From: a bacterium BMS3Bbin08
GTDB taxonomy: Bacteria; Nitrospirota; Thermodesulfovibrionia; UBA6902; BMS3Bbin08
DNA length: 64,000 nucleotides
NCBI GenBank assembly: GCA_002897775.1
Contig: BDTR01000051.1
Coordinates: 1-64,000, forward strand
Reading direction: 5' to 3'
The position numbers were made by a program, and so were the translations under genes. Shown piece after piece: positions 1 through 7,519 of the stretch (its first letter is position 1; the number at the start of each line of letters is the position of its first letter). Under the pieces are notes generated by a model. The model worked only from the letters and a program-made list of their open reading frames with translations. It searched no databases and was not told the DNA's origin.

Positions 1-87
1 AAATACCCACCCCTGGAGAAAACTGCAACATTTAGGCTATATGCAGAAACAAAAGGGGATTTCTGAGAGCAATATTTAAAACTTACA

Positions 88-127
88 AATAGGACATTTC
101 TATTTTGGTAAGAATAGGACATTTCTA
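88..127. repeat. two tandem 15-bp direct repeats, possible IS end
   Basis: The word AATAGGACATTTCTA occurs at 88-102 and again, unchanged, at 113-127 with an exact 25-bp period. Each copy is followed by a T/A-rich TTGG stretch. Repeated terminal motifs of this look are known at the ends of some DDE-integrase insertion sequences (IS21/IS481-like). No transposase lies inside the window, so any element would extend to the left. The identity is an inference; the repeats themselves are plain in the sequence. Confidence 0.45.
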
Positions 128-156
128 AATTGGTTTGACAAAAGTTCGAAAAACAA

Positions 157-186
157 TTGACTTAGTTACATTAAATCTGTTATTTT
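157..186 (+). promoter_or_regulatory. candidate sigma-70 promoter of the dksA-like gene
   Basis: TTGACT at 157-162 and TATTTT at 181-186, spacer 18 bp, lie about 30 bp before the start codon at 219. The match is moderate (5/6 and 4/6). A ribosome binding site GAGGG follows, 6 bases before the ATG. Confidence 0.4.
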
Positions 187-218
187 ATAAGCCATTTTAG
201 ATTAAGTGAGGGTTTATC

Positions 219-728
219 ATGGTTGCCAGGAAAACAAAGAAAAAATCAAAAACTGCTAAAAAAACTGTTGCAAAAAAAGTAACGCGTAAACCTGCAAAAA
301 AAGCGGCTAAAAAGAAATCAATCAAAGCCGCGACAAAGAAAAAATCCAAAAAGACATCCCTGACACTCAGGGGAAAAAAGGTTCAGGGAATAAAAGCAAT
401 CCTCCTGTCCCAGAAAGACAACCTCCTCAGGGAGGCGGAGGAGGCATTAAACCTGCTTCCAGGAGAGATCAACTTCCCGGATATGGGAGACCAGGCAACC
501 GCAGAGGCTGACAGGGATTTCATGCTCAGGCTCAGGGACAGGGAGCGTATGCTGCTAAAGAAAATTGATGAGGCTGTCGAAAGGATCGATACAAACACAT
601 ATGGTATTTGTGAAAATTGCAGCAATCAGATCGGCATAAAACGCCTCGAGGCAAGACCAGTCACCTCGCTTTGCATAGACTGCAAGACCCAGCAGGAAGA
701 AGAAGAGAGAATAGCAGAAGGCGGATGA
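219..728 (+). CDS. DksA/TraR-family zinc-finger protein with lysine-rich N-terminal tail
   Basis: 169 aa. The C-terminal two thirds is a DksA/TraR protein: a coiled-coil segment around residues 65-120 and a C4 zinc finger with CENC near residue 131 and CIDC near 152. DksA-type proteins bind the RNA polymerase secondary channel and adjust transcription, usually with ppGpp. The first roughly 48 residues are almost only Lys, Ala, Thr and Ser, like a histone H1 tail, so the protein may also bind DNA or RNA; that part is inference. The ATG at 219 has GAGGG 6 bases upstream. It converges on the next gene with a 28-bp gap. Confidence 0.85.
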   Translation: MVARKTKKKSKTAKKTVAKKVTRKPAKKAAKKKSIKAATKKKSKKTSLTLRGKKVQGIKAILLSQKDNLLREAEEALNLLPGEINFPDMGDQATAEADRDFMLRLRDRERMLLKKIDEAVERIDTNTYGICENCSNQIGIKRLEARPVTSLCIDCKTQQEEEERIAEGG

Positions 729-756
729 TCAGACGATCCTGACGAGGTCCCGCCTG

Positions 757-1878
757 TCAGTATCTTAAAAAAGCGCCTATTCCGCCGGCCCTGGCAAGCT
801 CGTCGCTTTCAGTTATCACTTCGATCTGCATACCCTGTTCAACAGCTTTTTGCGCGGCAAAATCTATCAGAAAACGCACTTCTTCCAGTTCTCCCTCGCA
901 ATAGGGACATGTCTTAACAGACTTAACCGTCAAAAAATCACAGTTCAGGCACCTGGATCCACCCGTTCTCAGGTCTTTAAGAAAAACGAGCATCATAACT
1001 TTTCCGGCCTGAAGATTATCCAGGACATCTTCAAGACCGATCACAGCCATATCTTTTTTCATGGCTTTGGTTATAAGCTCGCTGACTGTGTCTGCTTCTT
1101 TCTTCTTTTCAGCCTCACCTGCTATTTCCAATGCCTTTTCCAGAACATCTTTTTCAGGCATCATGATCTCGGCATGAAATGTCGCGATCACTTTCTTACA
1201 TATTGCTTTCGGTAAAATATCCTTTGTTTTTACGATCGCTTCTTCAGGCCCGCCTATTATCAGGGAATTAATGGCCTCCTTTTGAAAAAAATCATCCAAT
1301 ACCTTAACAACATCCCTGATATGGAGGCTTACATGATAATCAATATGCCTCTCAAACCTTTTCTGCTGCAACGAGAACCATCCGCCTTTTTTATGCTTGC
1401 CCGGGATATCAGGGGTAGATAATTCGATGTACTCCTGCATCTCTCCAAGCTGGATAATAAAGACCCGCGCGGTTTCCTTGTCAACAAGCAGGACCATGCA
1501 TCTTTGATAATTATCAAGAAGCGCAAGCAGGGGTTTAACATAAGGTGTGCTGTCTATTACAAGTTCGTTCTTTACGGGAAGCGAGACATGAAAGTCCTTC
1601 CATATCCCTCTTGGCGCCGAGCTGATCACTGAAACGCCTTTTTTAAATCCCCTTTTGTTGTCCTTTATGAACGCTTCTATTCTTTCAAGGTCCTCTTTAA
1701 CGCTCTTTCCGGTCTTCTTGTCCAGATTATCAAGGGTCTGCTTCAGCATATTCTTGAAATGGATAAGATAATCTCCTTTGGGATTTGTGACCGGATTGAC
1801 ATTAAGGTAAAGACTGACAAAATAATTTTCGTCGCCGCTTATGGCCGAGAGCTCTTTGACTTCACTATACGTGAGCAT
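757..1878 (-). CDS. baeRF/Vms1-type release-factor-like protein (eRF1 fold)
   Basis: 373 aa from the ATG at 1878, which has GGAAGG 8 bases upstream; the open frame runs on to 1977 but that part crosses two palindromes and is unlikely to be coding. The middle carries a GGWFSLQQKRF segment, the position of the GxxQ-type loop of Vms1/baeRF peptidyl-tRNA hydrolases. The C-terminal part resembles an L7Ae-like third domain with two CxxC pairs (CLNC, CPYC) that should bind zinc. The family rescues stalled ribosomes or cleaves peptidyl-tRNA; the bacterial members are little studied. No close neighbour gives a further hint. Confidence 0.65.
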   Translation of the reverse strand: MLTYSEVKELSAISGDENYFVSLYLNVNPVTNPKGDYLIHFKNMLKQTLDNLDKKTGKSVKEDLERIEAFIKDNKRGFKKGVSVISSAPRGIWKDFHVSLPVKNELVIDSTPYVKPLLALLDNYQRCMVLLVDKETARVFIIQLGEMQEYIELSTPDIPGKHKKGGWFSLQQKRFERHIDYHVSLHIRDVVKVLDDFFQKEAINSLIIGGPEEAIVKTKDILPKAICKKVIATFHAEIMMPEKDVLEKALEIAGEAEKKKEADTVSELITKAMKKDMAVIGLEDVLDNLQAGKVMMLVFLKDLRTGGSRCLNCDFLTVKSVKTCPYCEGELEEVRFLIDFAAQKAVEQGMQIEVITESDELARAGGIGAFLRY

Positions 1879-1901
1879 CTGATCTACCTTCCGGGAGTCC
1901 C

Positions 1902-1920
1902 GAACGTTTAGTAAACGTTC
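1902..1920. promoter_or_regulatory. perfect palindrome, likely operator
   Basis: GAACGTTTAGTAAACGTTC has 9-bp arms around a single base and lies 24 bp upstream of the baeRF-like start codon. The size and symmetry are typical of TetR- or LexA-like dimer sites. No matching regulator is present in the window. Confidence 0.45.
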
Positions 1921-1958
1921 ATAAACGCATATTAATAAATAGATGACTTCCCTGCGTT

Positions 1959-1977
1959 GTGTTACCAGAGGTAACAC
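1959..1977. promoter_or_regulatory. second palindrome upstream of the baeRF-like gene
   Basis: GTGTTACCAGAGGTAACAC has 8-bp perfect arms and a 3-bp centre. It lies between the exporter stop (2015) and the baeRF-like gene. There is no T-run on either strand, which argues for a protein binding site rather than a terminator. Confidence 0.4.
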
Positions 1978-2014
1978 TAACCTTAGAGATTAACCGTTTT
2001 AAAAACCCCGCCCG

Positions 2015-3079
2015 CTATTGCCCCCCGGTTTCAGGCTGTGCGACGGGCTCTGCCGGCTTATATATCTCAAGCAAAGACAGGCACAAGGCAGCAATTAACG
2101 GCCCCAGGATAAACCCTATAAAACCAAAGAACTTGATGCCTCCAAACACGCTAAAAAAAACAAGAAGCATATGTAACCTGGTCCTGTCGCCTATCAGCAT
2201 GGGCCTCAGTACATTATCTATCATGCTGATCACCAGGACCCCGATGATGAGAAGTATTACCCCCTTCGCATAGCTTGCCTGCAGGATGAGGATTATACAG
2301 GCAGGACCCCAGATCAGAGATGCGCCGATAAAAGGAACAAGGGCCAGGACCGCCATGGCAGAACCCCATAAAACAGGCGCCGGCAGTCCAAGAAAATGAA
2401 ACGTAAGGCCGCCGATGGTCCCCTGCATAATACCGATCGCAAGCCCGCCATAGATAACAGCTATGATCATTTCCTTGAAACGTTTCTCAAGTTGCGCCTT
2501 CTGCTCTTTGGCAAAAGGAAGACGTTCCATTATATAATCGGTCAGAGCCTCTCCGTCTTTGAGAAAATAAAAAAGTGTCAGAAACATGATCAGAAAATTA
2601 ATCGCGAAAACAAGCACGTTCTTGAAAAGAAGTGAGATACGTTCCCCGATATAACTGCCGACCGCCTTCAGGCTTGTCACTGCGGCCTTATTCAGGTCAA
2701 CGTCCCTCCCTGCCGTATATGAACTGATCTTCCCGGAAAGCTTTGAAAAGGTGGGACTCTGCTGTATTTTTGCTGCAATCTCAAAGCCCTTTTTTTCCAC
2801 TGTGCTGTACGTGCTGGCGATCTCAGTAACAAGCGACTCTATAATATAAGTAAAGGGCCCGACTATAAGTATCAGGATTATTATCACGGTGATCAGGGAA
2901 GCGATCCAGGGGCGTTTAAGAAGTTTCAGAAAAACCTTATAGAGAGGATAAAAAATTATGCTTAACACCACGGCCCATGTGATTGTGGTAAGGAACGGGC
3001 TTATGACCTTGAAAAAAAGATAGAAAAGCCCCCCGATTATTGCAAGGGAAACAGTTGTATATAAATGTTCTGGTTTCAT
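2015..3079 (-). CDS. AI-2E family transporter (PerM/YdiK-like)
   Basis: 354 aa, very hydrophobic, with about seven to eight membrane segments: a pair within residues 10-75, then a soluble stretch around 80-150, then a C-terminal bundle. This is the layout of the AI-2E/PerM exporter family. The family name comes from autoinducer-2 export, but most members have no proven substrate. The start overlaps the stop of the amidotransferase gene by 4 bp, so the two are co-translated. Substrate cannot be read from the sequence. Confidence 0.85.
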   Translation of the reverse strand: MKPEHLYTTVSLAIIGGLFYLFFKVISPFLTTITWAVVLSIIFYPLYKVFLKLLKRPWIASLITVIIILILIVGPFTYIIESLVTEIASTYSTVEKKGFEIAAKIQQSPTFSKLSGKISSYTAGRDVDLNKAAVTSLKAVGSYIGERISLLFKNVLVFAINFLIMFLTLFYFLKDGEALTDYIMERLPFAKEQKAQLEKRFKEMIIAVIYGGLAIGIMQGTIGGLTFHFLGLPAPVLWGSAMAVLALVPFIGASLIWGPACIILILQASYAKGVILLIIGVLVISMIDNVLRPMLIGDRTRLHMLLVFFSVFGGIKFFGFIGFILGPLIAALCLSLLEIYKPAEPVAQPETGGQ

Positions 3080-3765
3080 GCTCTGATATCCCGGCCGGTC
3101 CTGACAGCGTTAACAAAAGACTTGAACAGCTTTTTAGAGTGCCTGTCTGAGAGCATTTCGGGATGCCACTGCACCCCTATAAAACAGGGATAATCCTCCA
3201 GTTCTATTGCCTCTGTCAGACCATCCCCTGAAGAAGCGGAAACAATTATACCCTTACCCGGTTTTTTTATCCCCTGATGATGATCGCTGTTCACCTTTAT
3301 GTTTTCCTTACCTAAAATATAATACAATTTACTCCCTTTGTAAATCTCAACTTTATGCCCCGACCTGTGACTGATGGCGTCTTTTTTCTGCTTTGCGAGG
3401 TCCTGATATAATGTGCCGCCAAGGGCAACATTCAGGAACTGGACCCCGTAACAGACGCCAAGAACAGGTTTCTTACGGGCCATTATCGCCCTTAATATGT
3501 TCCTCTCAAAATGAAACCTTTCCGGAGAAATGAGTCTCATGGACGCCTTGCGTTTTTCGCCGTAAAAAGCAGGGGCTATATCATAACCGCCTGAGATCAG
3601 GAGCGCGTCTATCAGACCGGCCAGCCTCTTTGCCGCGTTCCTGTCAGAAGACGGCGGAAGAAAAACCGGATAGCCTCCGGCCCTTGCCACTGCCTCCGCG
3701 TAAACGATCTTTACGGAGAATCTGTTCTTTTCAACGTCCCCTGTTATCCCGATAATAGGCTTCAT
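3076..3765 (-). CDS. class I glutamine amidotransferase-like hydrolase (gamma-glutamyl-GABA hydrolase family)
   Basis: 229 aa. The catalytic triad is visible: Cys in GVCYG (about residue 134) and His-x-Glu in QWHPE (about residue 199). This fits the peptidase C26 family of PuuD, which cleaves gamma-glutamyl bonds. The start codon has only a weak ribosome binding site. It follows the D-aminoacylase gene after a 180-bp repeat-filled gap and overlaps the exporter gene. The context of amidase, D-aminoacylase and gamma-glutamyl hydrolase suggests breakdown of wall-type or modified peptides; this is inference. Confidence 0.8.
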   Translation of the reverse strand: MKPIIGITGDVEKNRFSVKIVYAEAVARAGGYPVFLPPSSDRNAAKRLAGLIDALLISGGYDIAPAFYGEKRKASMRLISPERFHFERNILRAIMARKKPVLGVCYGVQFLNVALGGTLYQDLAKQKKDAISHRSGHKVEIYKGSKLYYILGKENIKVNSDHHQGIKKPGKGIIVSASSGDGLTEAIELEDYPCFIGVQWHPEMLSDRHSKKLFKSFVNAVRTGRDIRA

Positions 3766-3780
3766 AGTTCATAGCTCGTG

Positions 3781-3950
3781 GCTCCCCGTAAGGTTCTTCT
3801 TAAAGGGGCGAACCTAAAACTATCCCGTAAAGTCCGATCGGACTTGGACCACGGGACAGGCAGGGGTAAATACATAGTTCATAGCTAATTCTTTACAATT
3901 CTCTATTCACAATTCACTTTTCTCGGCCTTCATCGATTCTCTATTCACGG
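3781..3950. repeat. repeat family A, copy 1
   Basis: Nearly the same sequence recurs at 19589-19719. The last 88 bp (about 3863-3950) are identical in both copies. Copy 1 has an extra roughly 40 bp that contains the perfect palindrome AAGTCCGATCGGACTT (3830-3845). The copy starts at the 3' end of the D-aminoacylase gene and supplies its last codons and stop. Confidence 0.8.
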
Positions 3951-5543
3951 ATTTATATGCTGATTTTTCAGAATTCGTCCGTTAAGGGCTCCGGTCAGGC
4001 TTCCTTCCCACAACGCCGGCCCGCCGTTAACAAAAACATAATGAATTCCTTCCGGTTTTTTGAACGGGTCGTCGTAATCCGCGACGTCTATTACCTTGTC
4101 CGCGTCAAACACAGTAATATCCGCGAAATATCCTTCTTTAATGACACCCCGATTTTTAATTCCAAAGGTCTCTGCGGTCAGGCCGGTCATCCTGTAGACA
4201 GCCTCCTCCAGAGAAAGAAGAGCCTGCTCTCTTACATACCTGCCCAGCACTCTGGGGAAAGTACCAAAGCCCCTGGGGTGGGGCTTTCCCCGGGCAGTTA
4301 TGCCGTCAAAACTTCTTGCCGAGCTGTCAGAACCTATCATTGTATATGGCTGTCTTAAAATGGACCTCAGATTATCCTCGTTCATTGAAAAGAATATCGC
4401 ATCCACCCTTAACTTCTCATCAATAAGCAGCCCGAAAAGGCATTCCAGCCGGGTTTTATCCTGGAGCCTGCTTATCTCAAAAAGACTTTTACCCTGCATC
4501 CACCTGTTCCTGTCAGAGTTCACCGAGGAGATCACCACATTCTTCCAGCCGGTTTCATCAGGAAAGGCCTTAAGAATATCGCTTGCAAGCCTTTCACGTT
4601 CATTCCGCAGTCTCTTTAATTCCTCCTCAGGCCCTCCGTCATATGCCCAGGAAGGTAATATGGCATCCAGGCCTGTGCTCCCCGCGGTATAAGGATATCT
4701 GTCGCAGGTAAGCCTCACGCCTTTTTGATGGGCATCGGATATTTTCTCAAAGACCCTGTCGATCTTTCCCCAGTTCATCTCACCAGCGGTCTTTAAATGC
4801 GATATATGCACATGGGCCCCTGAATCAAGACCGATCTTTATTGCCTCGTCAATTGATTCCAGTAATTCATCCCCCTCGCTCCTCATATGAGTCGTATAGA
4901 TCGAACCCCCGCGGCCTGCCGCGTGTCTGGCAAGATCAATTATCTCAGAGGTGTCTGAATATACACCCGGCGGATAAATAAGCCCTGTGGACAGGCCGGC
5001 TGCGCCGTCGCTCAATGCCTCATCAAGCAGGAGAAAGATCTTTTCTTTTTCTCCATCTGTCAGTTTTCTGTCTTCATTCCCGGCAACAGAACTTCTCAGG
5101 TTACCATGTCCGATAAGGGTCAGAAAATTTACAGCGCATCCCTTCCCGCTCAACATCGAAAAATATTCTGAAAAGCTGTTCCACCTCTCTTTTATCCCGA
5201 GTCCCTCAAGTTCCGCTATCCTCTGTTCAAAAGCAGGGCCGTAGAGGGGCGCGGCCGATAAACCGCAATTGCCGTTAATTTCGGTCGTTATCCCCTGAGA
5301 GATCTTTCCCTGGGCGCGGCCGTCCGCAAGCAATGTAAATTCAGAATGAGCGTGGGCGTCAATAAAGCCCGGACACACATGCAGGCCCCTGGCGTCAACG
5401 ATCCTGCCGGCTTGAGCCCCCCTGAGATCGCCGATCTTTTTGATCCGCTCGGCCTCTATGCCTACATCGCCTTCTATTGATACGGCGTCCCCGCTTTGTC
5501 CGTCTATAATAAGCCCGCCCTGAATTATAATGTCAAAGCTCAA
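3945..5543 (-). CDS. N-acyl-D-amino-acid deacylase (D-aminoacylase family)
   Basis: 532 aa, the usual size for the amidohydrolase-superfamily D-aminoacylases, which release D-amino acids from N-acyl forms with zinc. The metal-binding HxH is in DAHAHSEF near residue 64, and later THMRSEG and HISHLKT segments carry further ligands. Start is TTG at 5543 with GGAG upstream; it overlaps the end of ecfT by 11 bp. The C-terminus (INP and stop) is encoded by the edge of repeat family A, so the end of the protein may have been rewritten by the repeat. It sits in one unit with a murein amidase, which fits use of D-amino acids from peptidoglycan. Confidence 0.85.
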   Translation of the reverse strand: MSFDIIIQGGLIIDGQSGDAVSIEGDVGIEAERIKKIGDLRGAQAGRIVDARGLHVCPGFIDAHAHSEFTLLADGRAQGKISQGITTEINGNCGLSAAPLYGPAFEQRIAELEGLGIKERWNSFSEYFSMLSGKGCAVNFLTLIGHGNLRSSVAGNEDRKLTDGEKEKIFLLLDEALSDGAAGLSTGLIYPPGVYSDTSEIIDLARHAAGRGGSIYTTHMRSEGDELLESIDEAIKIGLDSGAHVHISHLKTAGEMNWGKIDRVFEKISDAHQKGVRLTCDRYPYTAGSTGLDAILPSWAYDGGPEEELKRLRNERERLASDILKAFPDETGWKNVVISSVNSDRNRWMQGKSLFEISRLQDKTRLECLFGLLIDEKLRVDAIFFSMNEDNLRSILRQPYTMIGSDSSARSFDGITARGKPHPRGFGTFPRVLGRYVREQALLSLEEAVYRMTGLTAETFGIKNRGVIKEGYFADITVFDADKVIDVADYDDPFKKPEGIHYVFVNGGPALWEGSLTGALNGRILKNQHINP

Positions 5544-6153
5544 AACCTCGCTCCTCTGACTGCAATTGCTTTGCCTTTTTCAGGCTCCGCTCAAAGAGCG
5601 GCGTGATCAGGGATACGGAAATTTTTATTTTATCCAACAACCTGGCCTTCTTTGAAAAGTTCTGAACGCCTTCACGGTAGAGAACCTGCGCTTCATCATA
5701 GATTATAGGCAAAAACCTGAGGGTGATCGACATGGTGTATATAAATTCCTTAACAGGTCTCAGTCTGCCCACAGGCCCAAGGAGCACAGTCATCCCCTTT
5801 ACAAGGTCCTCGGCGCTGGTTGAGGCAGTAAGCGCTTTTGCTCCGATGATCAATATGAAAAGCCTTAAGGTGAGATGACCTCCCTGCCGCAGGCCTTCAT
5901 CAGTTATGGTGATCCCCGGCACCTCATAAACAACCCTGCCCGTTTGAAAAAGCACGTTACTGAAAAAAGTAAAGGTCAGAAACAGAGTAATAGGTATTAT
6001 TCCCCGGCTAAGGGTAGATAAAGGGACCCGCAGGGCGGGAACAAAAACCAGGGCCAAAAGCGCCAGGTCCGTAGTTAATGAACCGGACAGAAATGCCAGG
6101 ATAATGAGCAGGATATACAGGAATATCTTAGCCGGAGGGCTAAATATTGTCAC
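5533..6153 (-). CDS. EcfT-like transmembrane component of an ECF transporter (orphan)
   Basis: 206 aa, with four to five membrane segments and a cytoplasmic C-terminal helix region. The CbiQ/EcfT pattern is seen in the stretch from about residue 95 (RLFILIIGAKAL) to the EERGF motif at the C-terminus. EcfT couples two ATPases to a substrate-binding membrane protein for vitamin or metal uptake. No ATPase or S component is encoded next to it, so the rest of the transporter must lie elsewhere. GTG start; its GTGA overlaps the stop of the amidase gene. Confidence 0.75.
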   Translation of the reverse strand: MTIFSPPAKIFLYILLIILAFLSGSLTTDLALLALVFVPALRVPLSTLSRGIIPITLFLTFTFFSNVLFQTGRVVYEVPGITITDEGLRQGGHLTLRLFILIIGAKALTASTSAEDLVKGMTVLLGPVGRLRPVKEFIYTMSITLRFLPIIYDEAQVLYREGVQNFSKKARLLDKIKISVSLITPLFERSLKKAKQLQSEERGFEL

Positions 6154-7292
6154 TGGTATCTCTTGGCGAGCTTTGACGGAGCGGTATAACGGTTGACCCC
6201 TTTTGCTATTGCCTCAGCTATTCGGTCCTTATACCTCTTTCCCGCGAGCCTCTTCTCTTCCTCATAATTACTGATAAAGGATACCTCTATAAGTATAGAA
6301 GGCATTCGAGCCCCGACAAGCACATAAAACAATGCCTGTTTTACACCGAGGTCGATAACTCTCTTATAATCCCTGCTGAGTGAATCGACCATCGAATTCT
6401 GCACGTTATAAGCCAGCTTCATTGATTCGTCTTTTTTATTGTCCCTTGCAAGGTCCCGCAGGATCATCTGGAGCTCGTCCTGCGCCTGCTTCATCTTGTC
6501 GACCGAGATCGCGTTCTCCCTGGCGGCAACCCTGATCGCCTCCCTGTTATTGGTCCAGTTAAGGAAATACGTCTCAATTCCCCTTGCTTTTCTTCTCCTG
6601 CTCGCGTTAGCGTGAATAGATATGAAAAGATCGGCTTTTTTGGAGTTGGCTATGGCAGTCCGTTCCTCAAGGGGAATAAAAACATCCCTGTCCCGCGTAA
6701 AGATAACCTCTATATTATGTTTTTCCTTAAGTATCTTCCCGAGTTTTTTTGCCACAGCCAGGACAACATCTTTTTCCTTTAGCCGGTTAGGGCCGATCGC
6801 GCCGGGGTCCTTTCCGCCGTGCCCCGGGTCAATGACCACCCTTTTGATCCCCTCAAGCCTTTTTCTTTCCTCGCTATTAAGGGTCAGTACGGATTTTTCC
6901 ACTCTGTTGCCGAAAACATCAATGACAACCCTGTGGGGGTCTTTTAGTGTAAATACATTAAAGGTCTGGAACTCCTGGAGGTCAAGAACGACCCTGACTA
7001 CCTCGTTCTTGAGTTGCCCTGCCCTGATTTTTTTTAAGATCCTGTCGCCTACAGGTACTACGGGCTTTGTTTTTTTAGACAAACGGCAATTGGATAGATC
7101 AAAATAAAGGCGGTCTGGATCTGAAAGGCGGTTTTGAGTGAATTTTACCGGCCTGTCGACATCAATGACAACTCTTGTGTAACTTTCACTTGACCAGTAG
7201 CGAAAACCCTTGACTGTAACCTCATTTGAAGCCTTACTATAGCCTGGAAGGAAGAGGACTAAAAGTAAAGGCACAAATAGAGTCCTTTTCAT
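6150..7292 (-). CDS. N-acetylmuramoyl-L-alanine amidase with AMIN domain (AmiC-type)
   Basis: 380 aa: signal peptide (residues 1-21), AMIN domain (about 22-125) that targets septal peptidoglycan, and a zinc Amidase_3 domain (about 150-365). Seen motifs are VVIDPGHGGKDPGAIG with the zinc His, the glutamate in LKEKDVVL, and SIHANA. The enzyme cuts between N-acetylmuramate and L-Ala in the periplasm during cell separation. It is the first gene of a unit with ecfT, D-aminoacylase, amidotransferase and exporter, all with short overlaps except one repeat-filled gap. Confidence 0.9.
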   Translation of the reverse strand: MKRTLFVPLLLVLFLPGYSKASNEVTVKGFRYWSSESYTRVVIDVDRPVKFTQNRLSDPDRLYFDLSNCRLSKKTKPVVPVGDRILKKIRAGQLKNEVVRVVLDLQEFQTFNVFTLKDPHRVVIDVFGNRVEKSVLTLNSEERKRLEGIKRVVIDPGHGGKDPGAIGPNRLKEKDVVLAVAKKLGKILKEKHNIEVIFTRDRDVFIPLEERTAIANSKKADLFISIHANASRRRKARGIETYFLNWTNNREAIRVAARENAISVDKMKQAQDELQMILRDLARDNKKDESMKLAYNVQNSMVDSLSRDYKRVIDLGVKQALFYVLVGARMPSILIEVSFISNYEEEKRLAGKRYKDRIAEAIAKGVNRYTAPSKLAKRYQ

Positions 7293-7297
7293 GCCTT

Positions 7298-7326
7298 ATT
7301 GTCAAATAAAATATTTAAAATGTCAA
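7298..7326 (-). promoter_or_regulatory. candidate promoter of the amidase unit
   Basis: On the minus strand TTGACA (7326-7321) and GACAAT (7303-7298) are 17 bp apart. The predicted start of transcription falls at about 7291, on the start codon itself. Either the mRNA is leaderless or a later start codon is used. No gene is seen in 7327-7519. Confidence 0.35.
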
Positions 7327-7519
7327 CAGTTAAGGTATTTTTTTAAAAGAATTGCATAAGGAATTGCCTGCAACCCGGCCTGAAAAACTCCGTTTTTGGC
7401 GTAAGAGCGCGCGCCTTTGATCTGCTTTGTACGCGGATATTATTTGCTTCGGCAGTAACAGGCTCAGGAGTAGCCGCTCTGTTTGTACGCTGAGAACCGC
7501 CCGCATGAAAAAGAATATC

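Noticed and set aside
1879-1977. Longer N-terminus of the baeRF-like protein
   Set aside because: It would be translated through two palindromes, has no ribosome site and no family match; ATG 1878 has a good site.
7327-7519. Small gene between the amidase and the PilZ/AAA+ regulator
   Set aside because: Short frames exist but lack ribosome sites and any conserved pattern.
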